From contig CAZTHL010000067.1 in NCBI GenBank assembly GCA_964613585.1, positions 1 to 20,388 of the forward strand: a DNA stretch of 20,388 bases, in the 5' to 3' direction. This stretch comes from CAZTHL01 sp964613585. Its GTDB lineage: Bacteria; Pseudomonadota; Alphaproteobacteria; DSM-16000; Inquilinaceae. Positions 14,424-20,388 of the stretch are shown here, in pieces; the stretch's first letter is position 1; each line of letters starts with the position of its first letter. The notes under the pieces are model-generated. The model was not told the origin of the DNA. It worked only from the letters and a program-made list of their open reading frames with translations, and did no database searches. Made by a program: the position numbers and the translations under genes.

Positions 14424-15167
14424 ATGACACGGACCCTGATCATGCTCCTGGCCGCCGCCCTGGTCGCAGCCGCCGGGCCGGCGCGCGCCGACGCCCCCGC
14501 CGGCGCGCGCCCCGCCGTGGTCGAGCTGTTCACCAGCCAGGGCTGCAGCTCCTGCCCGCCGGCCGACCGGCTGCTCGGCCAGCTGGCCGGCCGTGACGAC
14601 GTGGTGGCGCTCAGCCTGCACGTCGACTACTGGGACTATATCGGCTGGACCGACCCGTTCGCCCTGCCCGAGGCCACCCTGCGCCAGCGTCGCTACGCCC
14701 GCGCCCGGCGGCTGACCTCGGTGTTCACGCCGCAGATGATCGTCGACGGCGCCCGCTCGGTGGTCGGCTCGCGCTCGGCCGAGGTGTCGGCGGCGCTGGC
14801 CGGTGCCGGCGGCGCCGCGCGGGTCGCGGTGGCCCTGTCCCGCCCGGCGCCGGACCGGCTGCAGATCGCGATCGGCGCGGGCGACGCGCCGGTCAAGGGG
14901 GCCGACATCGTCCTGCTCCGCTACGATGACCGCCACGTCACCGCCATCGGCCGCGGCGAGAACCGCGGCCGTACCCTCGCCTACCATAACGTCGTGCGCT
15001 CGATCGAGCGGGTCGGCCACTGGCCGGGCGAGCCCGTCCGGCTCACCGTGCCGATCGACCATACGGAAGAGCCCGGCGGCTATGTTGTCCTGGTGCAGTG
15101 CGACGGCGGCCGCGGCCCGATCCTCGGAGTCGCCCGCCTCGCCGTCCCCGTCAAGCCGGACGTGTGA
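14424..15167 (+). CDS. DUF1223 exported thioredoxin-like protein
   Basis: A 247-residue DUF1223 protein. Residues 1-22 are a signal peptide (TLIMLLAAALVAAAGPARA), so the mature part is periplasmic. The family hallmark VVELFTSQGCSSCPPADRLL (32-51) places Cys41 and Cys44 in a CxxC at the start of a thioredoxin-like fold. The blocks VALSLHVDYWDYIGWTDPFA and SVFTPQMIVDGARSVVGS are also typical. Redox activity is plausible but not proven for the family. The start at 14424 is chosen over the longer frame because it gives the signal peptide and has AGGA upstream. It ends 16 bp from the end of htpG on the other strand, with no hairpin seen between them. Confidence 0.88.
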   Translation: MTRTLIMLLAAALVAAAGPARADAPAGARPAVVELFTSQGCSSCPPADRLLGQLAGRDDVVALSLHVDYWDYIGWTDPFALPEATLRQRRYARARRLTSVFTPQMIVDGARSVVGSRSAEVSAALAGAGGAARVAVALSRPAPDRLQIAIGAGDAPVKGADIVLLRYDDRHVTAIGRGENRGRTLAYHNVVRSIERVGHWPGEPVRLTVPIDHTEEPGGYVVLVQCDGGRGPILGVARLAVPVKPDV

Positions 15168-15183
15168 GCCGAAGTTCCAGGCC

Positions 15184-17085
15184 TCACGCCGCCAGGGTCA
15201 GGCCGCGGGCGAGGGCTTGGCTGAGCCGGCGGGAGAAGGCGGCCGGGTCGGGCACCGGGTCGCCCTCGACGATGCGCGCCTGGTCGAGCAGCAGATGCGC
15301 CAGCTCGGCCACCGTGTCCTGATGCCCTGTGTCCTCGAGCAGCGCGTTCATCCGTTGCACCAGCGGGTGCCTCGGGTTGACCTCGAGGATCCGCTTGGAC
15401 AATCCCTCAAGTTGCTTGTGCTGCTTCAGAAGCCGCTCCAGGTGGATGTCCATGTCGTGCTCGTCGGCGACCAGGCACACCGGGCTGTCGGTCAGTCGCT
15501 CCGACGGCCGCACGTCCTTCACCTCGTCCTTGAGCGAGTCCCGGAACACGGCGATCACCCGGCCGATGCCCTCGGGTGTCGACGCCTCGGCCGCCCCCGA
15601 CGTGTCCCCGCCCTCGCCCTCGGCCGGCTTGATCGAGGACAGGTCGGCGCCGCCGCGGGTAATCGATTTGAACGGCTTGTCCTGGTAGCTGCCGACCGCC
15701 TGCACCCAGAACTCATCGACCGGGTCGGTCAGCAGCAGCACCTCCACCCCCTTGGCGCGGAAGCCCTCCAGATGCGGGGACTTGCGCAGGGCCTCGACGC
15801 TGTCGCCGGTGACGTAGTAGATCGCCTCCTGACCCTCCTTCATCCGTCCCAGATAGTTGGGCAGCGTGGTCAGGCCATCGGCGGCGCTGGACTCGACGTG
15901 CAACAGGCCGAGCAGGGTCTCGCGATTCTCGAAATCGTCGTAGAGCCCCTCCTTCAGCACCGCGCCGAAGCTCTTCCAGAAGCTCTCGAACGACTCCGGC
16001 TCATCCTTGGCCTTCCTCGCCAGCTCGCTCAGCACCCGCCGGGTCAGGCCCTGGCGGATCTTCGCCACCAGGGGGTTGTTCTGCAGCATCTCGCGGCTGA
16101 CGTTGAGCGGCAGGTCCTGGCTGTCGACCAGGCCGCGCAGGAAGCGCAGATACGGCGGCACCAGCCCCTCGGCCTCGTCGGTGACGAAGACCCGGCGGAC
16201 ATAGAGCTTGACCCGGTGCCGCCGCTCCGGCTGGTACAGGTCGAACGGCGGCATGCTCGGCACGTAGAGCAGCGCCGTATACTCGAGCACCCCCTCGGCG
16301 CGGTAGTGCAGAGTCAGCCACGGCTCGTCGAAGGCGTGGGCGACGTGGTGGTAGAACTCCTTGTGCTCCTCGGCCGTGATCTCGCTCTTGGGCCGGGTCC
16401 ACAGCGCCGACGCGCGGTTGAGCGTCTCGTCCTCCGGCGGCTGGTCCTCGCCCCGGGGCATGGCCATGACAATCGGCAGGGCGATGTGGTCGGAGTAGGT
16501 CTTGACCACGCTCCGGAGCCGGTGGGGATCAAGGAACTCGTCCTCGCCCTCGCTCAGGTGGACGATCACCTGGGTGCCGCGCGGCACCTCGCCGGCCTCC
16601 CCGATGACGAACTCGCCCTTGCCGTCGGACTGCCAGCGCCAGCCTTGGCGCTCGCCGGCGCGGCGGGTCAGCACCTCGACCTGGTCGGCGACCATGAAGG
16701 CGGAATAGAAGCCGACGCCGAACTGGCCGATCAGGGCGAGGTCGTTGCGAGCGTCGCCGGACAGCTGGTCGAGGAAGGCGGTGGTGCCGGATTTGGCGAT
16801 GGTTCCCAGGTTGGCGACCAGATCGTCGCGGCTCATGCCGATGCCGTTGTCGGCGACGGTGAGGGTGCGCGCCGCGTGGTCGACCGACAGGCTGATCCGG
16901 AAGTCCGTGCCCTCGGCGGCCAGCTCGGGCTCGGTGAGGGCGGCATAGCGCAGCCGGTCGCAGGCGTCGGAGGCGTTGGAGATGAGCTCCCGGAGGAACA
17001 CCTCCTTGTGGCTGTACAGCGACCTGGCGACGATATCCAGAAGCCGGCTGACCTCGGCCTGGAACTGCAGCCGTTCCTCGCTCAT
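15184..17085 (-). CDS. htpG: Chaperone HtpG (Hsp90)
   Basis: Bacterial Hsp90 of 633 residues, the normal length. It is an ATP-dependent cytosolic chaperone acting after DnaK. The GHKL ATPase domain shows Glu33 and Asn37 in LRELISNASDACDRLR, Asp79 and GIGM in VADNGIGM, TIAKSGT (95-101) and QFGVGFYS (121-128). The middle domain (LYVPSMPPFDLY, LYVRRVFV, LPLNVSREMLQ) and the C-terminal dimerisation domain are complete. The first residues MSEERLQFQAEVSRLLDIVA are typical, fixing the start. A heat-shock-type promoter candidate lies 37-68 bp upstream. With dnaKJ it makes a loose chaperone neighbourhood, although it is on the opposite strand. Confidence 0.98.
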   Translation of the reverse strand: MSEERLQFQAEVSRLLDIVARSLYSHKEVFLRELISNASDACDRLRYAALTEPELAAEGTDFRISLSVDHAARTLTVADNGIGMSRDDLVANLGTIAKSGTTAFLDQLSGDARNDLALIGQFGVGFYSAFMVADQVEVLTRRAGERQGWRWQSDGKGEFVIGEAGEVPRGTQVIVHLSEGEDEFLDPHRLRSVVKTYSDHIALPIVMAMPRGEDQPPEDETLNRASALWTRPKSEITAEEHKEFYHHVAHAFDEPWLTLHYRAEGVLEYTALLYVPSMPPFDLYQPERRHRVKLYVRRVFVTDEAEGLVPPYLRFLRGLVDSQDLPLNVSREMLQNNPLVAKIRQGLTRRVLSELARKAKDEPESFESFWKSFGAVLKEGLYDDFENRETLLGLLHVESSAADGLTTLPNYLGRMKEGQEAIYYVTGDSVEALRKSPHLEGFRAKGVEVLLLTDPVDEFWVQAVGSYQDKPFKSITRGGADLSSIKPAEGEGGDTSGAAEASTPEGIGRVIAVFRDSLKDEVKDVRPSERLTDSPVCLVADEHDMDIHLERLLKQHKQLEGLSKRILEVNPRHPLVQRMNALLEDTGHQDTVAELAHLLLDQARIVEGDPVPDPAAFSRRLSQALARGLTLAA

Positions 17086-17121
17086 CGGCGACCCCGTTCC
17101 GCGTTTGTCTTGTTGTCGCCG

Positions 17122-17153
17122 CAGATATGTGCAGACGAAGGCGCGGGTGCAAG
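17122..17153 (-). promoter_or_regulatory. Candidate heat-shock promoter of htpG
   Basis: On the minus strand CTTGCA (17153-17148) is followed 16 bp later by CACATATCTG (17131-17122). This resembles the CTTG...CYTAT pattern of alphaproteobacterial RpoH promoters, with imperfect -10 and spacing. It sits a plausible 37 bp before the start codon. Confidence 0.35.
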
Positions 17154-17280
17154 CGAGCGGCAGTCAGCCGTGCGTGGTAGCGGCGAGAGCCACAAGTCCC
17201 GTCGCCCTCGTCTTCAAGAGGCTGTGCCGCACGAACGCTGTGCCGAGGCCCGATGCGCCGGGTCTCGCGGATGACACCGG

Positions 17281-17768
17281 TCATCCGCTCGCCGTCATCG
17301 AGTCCGGGCGGTAGCATGGCGGCCCGGCCGCGCGGGCAGGCGACGCCGCGGGTGCGCTCGCCACGCAGCGGCGCGCGCTGGAGACGCCGCTCGCCACGCT
17401 GCTCGCGACGACCAGCTTGATGCCGAGGTAGTCGGCCGTGGACAGGGACTTGCCCAGGAGGCCAGCGGCAAGGCCGATGGCTACGCGGGCTCGATCGTGG
17501 TGATCACCGCCGCGCTGGACGCCGTTATCCGTGCGATCCCGGGGGTGAACAGAAAGTGCGCGACGATTGTGCCGATCAGACTGATGGCCAGCAGAGCGGT
17601 CCATACCCGGTGCGTCCCAACGGCGTCACTGTCGCCCAGGCGCGCGAGCGCGCTCAAGGTTGCCGGCACGGCCAGGAAGACGATGCCGCCGATGACGAAC
17701 GAGCTGAACAGGACCACCGACGAGGGAAGGTCGGTTACGATCCGCTTCCCAACGAGGGCATAGAGCGC
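17281..17768 (-). pseudogene. EamA/DMT-family transporter, C-terminal half only, frameshifted
   Basis: The remnant covers the second half of a ten-helix drug/metabolite (EamA) transporter. Reading begins without a start codon at about 17768 (ALYALVGKRIVTDLPSSVVL) and runs through ALLAISLIGTIVAHFLFTPG and ITASSAAVITTIEP. A one-base loss at about 17482-17485 puts a TAG in frame. The next frame continues VAIGLAAGLLGKSLSTADYL and GIKLVVASSVASG to a stop at 17281. The ITTIEP...VAIGLAAGLLGxSLS block is the classic last-two-helix region of EamA proteins. The N-terminal EamA domain is missing; the break at about 17769 coincides with the start of the IS-derived DNA. Confidence 0.82.
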
Positions 17769-17814
17769 TTATAACGTTTCCTGTTTAAATGGAAAGATAC
17801 TTCGGGTCGTGGAG

Positions 17815-18025
17815 TTAGTTGGCGAATTCCAGGGGTTGGATCGTCTCAAGGACGGCGGAAAGGCGGTTGGAGAGGGCTTCGGCGCTGCGGGCGGAGGCCA
17901 TGTCAATAGAGTGCTTCAGCTTGGTCTTTGAAGGGCCGTAGGGCGCCCAGCCCCGCCATCTTGGTCTTGAGAAAGATCTCGTCTATGAACCATAGTCTCG
18001 TCGATGAAGACGAGACGGTTGAGAT
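17815..18025 (-). pseudogene. IS630-family transposase remnant, C-terminal part
   Basis: Decayed minus-strand transposase. Reading from 18018 down: RLVFIDET (first catalytic Asp), then a small duplication, then FIDEIFLKTKMAGL. A frame change leads to RGWAPYG, and after a large internal deletion comes the C-terminal part KTKLKHSIDMASARSAEALS and ETIQPLEFAN, then a stop. IS630 proteins end near an ECANY motif, which matches EFAN-stop. The middle of the DDE domain is gone. The N-terminal fragment of an IS630 transposase in the same orientation lies on the far side of the IS256-family element. Confidence 0.78.
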
Positions 18026-18057
18026 GGGAGTGTCAGGATTTCCGTGCGGTCGGCATG
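18026..18057 (+). repeat. IS256 terminal inverted repeat, left
   Basis: Begins GGGAGTGTCAGGATTTCCGT and matches the other end exactly over 21 bp. Three of the next eleven bases differ. Confidence 0.92.
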
Positions 18058-18078
18058 GGTTGACCATTTTCGTTTGGC

Positions 18079-19299
18079 TCAGGCGATTGGAAAGCGGGCT
18101 TCGAAGAGGATCGCGAACTGAGCCCGGGCCATGCCCCACTCCCTGGGCGGCATCTTCCAGTCGCGCTCGGTGAGATGCAAGACCAGGAAGAGGAGCTTCA
18201 TCGCCGCCTCGTCGCTGGGGAAGTGGCCGCGGGTGCGGACGGCGCGGCGCAGCTTGGCGTTCAGGGCCTCGATGGCGTTCGTGGTGTACACGATCGGGCG
18301 GATGTCGTCGTGACAGGCGAAGAACGGGACGACTTCGCTCCAGTGCCGCCGCCAGGTCATGGCGATCGCCGGGTACTTCTGGCCCCAGGGGCCTTCGGCG
18401 AAAGCCTCGAGGGCGGCGGCCGCCGCCTCGGCGTCCTTGGCCCTGTAGACCTCCTTCAAGGCCGCGGCGACGACCTTGCGATCCTTGTAGGAGACGAAGG
18501 CCAGCGAGTTGCGGATCAGATGAACGATACAGCTCTGGACCTGGGCCTCGGGAAAGACCGCGGTGATCGCGTCCGGGAAGCCTTTGAGGCCGTCGACGAC
18601 GGCGATGAGCACGTCCTCGACGCCGCGGTTCTTCAGCTCGTTCATCACCCGGAGCCAGACCTTGGCGCCCTCGGTCTGCTCGATCCAGAGCCCCAGGATC
18701 TCCTTGCGGCCGCAGGCGCGCACGCCGAGCGCCAAGTAGACCGCCTTGCTGCGGACCGTGCCCTCGTCGCGGATCTTGACCCGCAAGGCGTCGAAGAAGA
18801 TCAGCGGGTAGACGGCCTCCAAGGGCCGATTCTGCCAGTCGGCGATGTCCTCGAGGATGGCGTCGGTCACCGCGCTCACCAGCTCCGGCGAGACGTCGAG
18901 GCCGTAGAGCTCGGCCAGATGGCCCTGGATCGCGCGGACCGTCAGGCCCCGGGCGTACATCGAGAGGATCTTCTCGTCGAAGCCCGGCAGCCGGCGCCGA
19001 TATTTGGCGATGAGCTGCGGATCGAAGGTCGCGAGCCGATCCCGCGGCACCGCGATCGGCAGCTTGCCGGTGGCGGTCAAGAGCGTCTTCCGACCGTAGC
19101 CGTTACGCCGGTTGCCGCTGCCGTCGGCGCCCTCCTCGGCCAAGTGGTGGTCCATCTCGGCGTTCAAGGCCCGCTCGGCGAAGGCGAGCTTCAGCTCGTC
19201 GAGGACGCCGCCCTCGGTCAGCGCGGAGCCGGGGTCACGCCCGGCCAGCAACTGGTCCAACCGCTCGTCCGGGATCGAGGGCGCTTTGCGTCGTGCCAT
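18079..19299 (-). CDS. IS256-family transposase, intact
   Basis: A 406-residue mutator-type DDE transposase that excises and circularises the element by copy-out/paste-in. The catalytic residues are in place: Asp170 in PLIFFDALRVKIRDEG, Asp236 in IAVVDGLKGFPDAI, and Glu344 in YTTNAIEALNAKLRR. The conserved C(2)H signature lies between them at Cys257 and His260 (SCIVHLIRNS). The N-terminal DNA-binding part includes GNRRNGYGRKTLLT. The length is normal for the family, no frame break is seen, and GGAAGGAG precedes the start. It reads outward towards the htpG side. Activity is possible in principle. Confidence 0.97.
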   Translation of the reverse strand: MARRKAPSIPDERLDQLLAGRDPGSALTEGGVLDELKLAFAERALNAEMDHHLAEEGADGSGNRRNGYGRKTLLTATGKLPIAVPRDRLATFDPQLIAKYRRRLPGFDEKILSMYARGLTVRAIQGHLAELYGLDVSPELVSAVTDAILEDIADWQNRPLEAVYPLIFFDALRVKIRDEGTVRSKAVYLALGVRACGRKEILGLWIEQTEGAKVWLRVMNELKNRGVEDVLIAVVDGLKGFPDAITAVFPEAQVQSCIVHLIRNSLAFVSYKDRKVVAAALKEVYRAKDAEAAAAALEAFAEGPWGQKYPAIAMTWRRHWSEVVPFFACHDDIRPIVYTTNAIEALNAKLRRAVRTRGHFPSDEAAMKLLFLVLHLTERDWKMPPREWGMARAQFAILFEARFPIA

Positions 19300-19324
19300 G
19301 CCAGGGTCTCCTTCCTCTCCCTGT

Positions 19325-19356
19325 CATGCCGCCACCACGGAAATCCTGACACTCCC
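19325..19356 (-). repeat. IS256 terminal inverted repeat, right
   Basis: Reverse complement of the left repeat, exact over the outer 21 bp (19336-19356). It precedes the transposase gene, so its inner part also lies close to the transposase promoter region. Confidence 0.92.
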
Positions 19357-19461
19357 CGCGACGGTCCCGGTCGCTCGAACGTGCTTTGACCATTTCACCA
19401 CGCTCGAGGGCGCCACCAATCACGCCCAACTTCTTGGCTTAAGGGACAAAGTTCCGCCCAT
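19357..19461 (-). pseudogene. IS630-family transposase remnant, N-terminal part
   Basis: Read down from ATG at 19461, the strand gives MGGTLSLKPRSWA, a stop, then LVAPSSVVKW and RATGTVA up to the IS256 end. VAPSSVVKW...RATGSVAP is the helix-turn-helix end of IS630 transposases. An insertion of about seven bases explains the stop, since KKLGV, read in another frame, should join directly to GVAPSSVVKW. Together with 17815-18025 this is most simply one IS630 copy into which the IS256-family element was inserted, followed by loss of about 80 codons on one side. Confidence 0.68.
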
Positions 19462-19598
19462 AATGACCGGATATCCTCCGGACCAAACTGGCAATTGCCA
19501 ATCTCTGCGCTCTACCCTCGTGCCTTCTAGTGAATGAAATCTAACGCTTGAGTCCCATGGGGGAGTCCCGTGTTTTGCGCCGCGTGCGAGTCTGGGGG

Positions 19599-20336
19599 AT
19601 GCGTAAGGATATCGCCATTGACCTCACCCCGCCCGATCGCCGACGCCTCGAGGCCATCGTCCGGGATCGCAACGCTCCCCGGAAGCATGTCTGGCGGGCC
19701 GCCATCGTCGTGCACAGTGCCGAGGGCCTTGGCACCATGGAGGTCATTCGGCGGACCGTGACGTCGAAGACCTGTGTCTGGCGCTGGCAGGAGCGCTTCG
19801 CCCAAGAGGGCGTCGACGACCTGCTGCGGGACAAGACCCGCCCCTCGCGCATTGGCCCGCTGGAGCAGGAGGTGGCCGACCGTGTGATCGCCTTGACTTG
19901 GACCGATCCGACGGCCGAGACGACGCATTGGACCGGCGCCCTGATGGCGAAGCTGACCGGCGTCTCGGTCAGTTCGGTGCAGCGCATCTGGCGCGCCTAC
20001 GGGCTTCAGCCACATCGGGTGCGGCAGTTCAAGCTTTCCACGGACCCGGAGTTCGTCACCAAGCTGCGGGACGTCATCGGGCTCTACGTCGATCCGCCAG
20101 CTCATGCCATCGTGCTCAGCGTCGACGAGAAGAGCCAGATCCAGGCGATCGACCGCACTCAGCCGGGGCTGCCAATGAAGAAGGGCCGCGCCGGCACGAT
20201 GACCCATGACCAAAAGCGCAACGGCACGACCACCCTGTTCGCCGCGCCCAACGTCCTGGACGGCACGGTGATCGGCCAGACCATGCAGCGCCACCGCCAC
20301 CAGGAGTTCATCCGTTTCCTCAATACCATCGAGGCT
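19599..20336 (+). pseudogene. IS630-family transposase, cut off at a CTAG
   Basis: From ATG 19599, 246 codons read without interruption: a helix-turn-helix N-terminus (DRNAPRKHVWRAAIVVHSAE), a linker with LLRDKTRPSR, VSSVQRIWRAYGLQPHRV, and the start of the DDE domain with Asp176 in IVLSVDEKSQIQA. Then come RNGTTTLFAA and HQEFIRFLNTIEA. Relatives continue with a VHVILDNYAxHK block (second Asp) and a Glu-containing block. Here the match stops at codon 246, exactly where CTAG occurs (20335-20338), and the sequence changes character. About 100 residues and two catalytic residues are lost. The frame stays open to the window end, but those last codons are not family sequence. The element's left end is probably near the TA at 19542. 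Confidence 0.85.
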
Positions 20337-20338
20337 AG

Positions 20339-20354
20339 TACTACAGTTGTAGAT
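20339..20354. promoter_or_regulatory. BlaI/MecI/CopY-type operator dyad
   Basis: The sequence CTACAGTTGTAG (20341-20352) contains CTACA and TGTAG, exact reverse complements around GT, and includes the core TACANNTGTA bound by BlaI/MecI/CopY repressors. The wider 16-bp CopY box pattern fits with one mismatch. It lies directly past the broken transposase. An ATG follows at 20356 on the plus strand, but only 11 codons remain in the window, so its target gene cannot be named. Confidence 0.45.
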
Positions 20355-20388
20355 CATGTCGGCGGCGATAATGGGCGGTCGCGGCGCC

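Larger units (their letters stand above)
18026..19356 (-). mobile_element. Complete IS256-family insertion sequence
   Basis: A 1331-bp element bounded by terminal inverted repeats. The outer 21 bp are identical at both ends, and 29 of the outermost 32 bp match (18026-18057 and 19325-19356). It holds a single intact transposase gene on the minus strand. The flanking 8-9 bp (GTTGAGAT on the left, CGCGACGG on the right) do not form a target duplication. The element therefore seems to have lost one flank through an adjacent deletion, or arose by recombination between two copies. Confidence 0.92.

Noticed and set aside
14803..17274. A plus-strand open frame of 823 codons
   Set aside because: It runs antisense to htpG, whose protein is fully conserved, and has low-complexity composition typical of a shadow.
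17497..17763. A plus-strand frame opposite the EamA remnant
   Set aside because: It is antisense to recognisable EamA membrane segments and has no family features.

Overview
The window is a high-GC stretch of a proteobacterial chromosome, most likely an alphaproteobacterium of Rhodospirillales type. This rests on the strong G/C codon bias, the dnaK-dnaJ pair, the PCuAC, DUF1848, DUF599 and DUF1223 families, and the IS630/IS256 load. It is a judgement from family content, not a database search. The interior is ordinary chromosome and both ends are transposon debris.

Layout. (1) 49-762, minus: a decayed IS630-family transposase cut off at a CTAG. (2) 854-1849, minus: an exported PCuAC copper-chaperone gene followed by an exported DsrE-like gene. 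(3) 1850-2475: a gene-free, partly AT-rich gap with an 87-nt imperfect hairpin repeat and a related half copy. (4) 2476-3423, minus: a DUF1848 protein with a C-terminal Cys cluster, divergent from a rhomboid protease (3454-4140, plus). (5) 4346-7695, plus: dnaK and dnaJ, with a good heat-shock-type promoter candidate before dnaK. (6) 7812-8963, plus: an alginate-lyase-fold protein without a signal peptide. (7) 9414-10154, plus: a DUF599 membrane protein, convergent with a GDSL/SGNH hydrolase (10410-11927, minus); a 24-bp-stem inverted repeat lies between them. (8) 12753-15167, plus: a MoeB/ThiF-type E1-like enzyme overlapping a cytosolic DsrE-like protein, then a small membrane protein and an exported DUF1223 thioredoxin-like protein. 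(9) 15184-17085, minus: htpG. (10) 17281-20388: a mobile-element graveyard with a truncated, frameshifted EamA transporter, an IS630 remnant split by an apparently intact IS256-family element (18026-19356), and a third IS630 transposase cut at a CTAG, beyond which a BlaI/CopY-like operator dyad begins.

How the genes fit together. DnaK, DnaJ and HtpG put three cytosolic chaperones within 13 kb, and both dnaK and htpG have upstream elements resembling RpoH promoters. The MoeB-like/DsrE-like pair overlaps by 8 bp and is probably co-translated; it suggests sulfur-carrier or sulfur-relay chemistry. The PCuAC/DsrE pair suggests a second, periplasmic metal/sulfur function. I do not see a CRISPR array, a toxin-antitoxin pair, a phage module, a tRNA or an rRNA. 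The most unusual material is the short tandem repeats in intergenic regions, the hairpins, and the repeated coincidence of IS breakpoints with CTAG.
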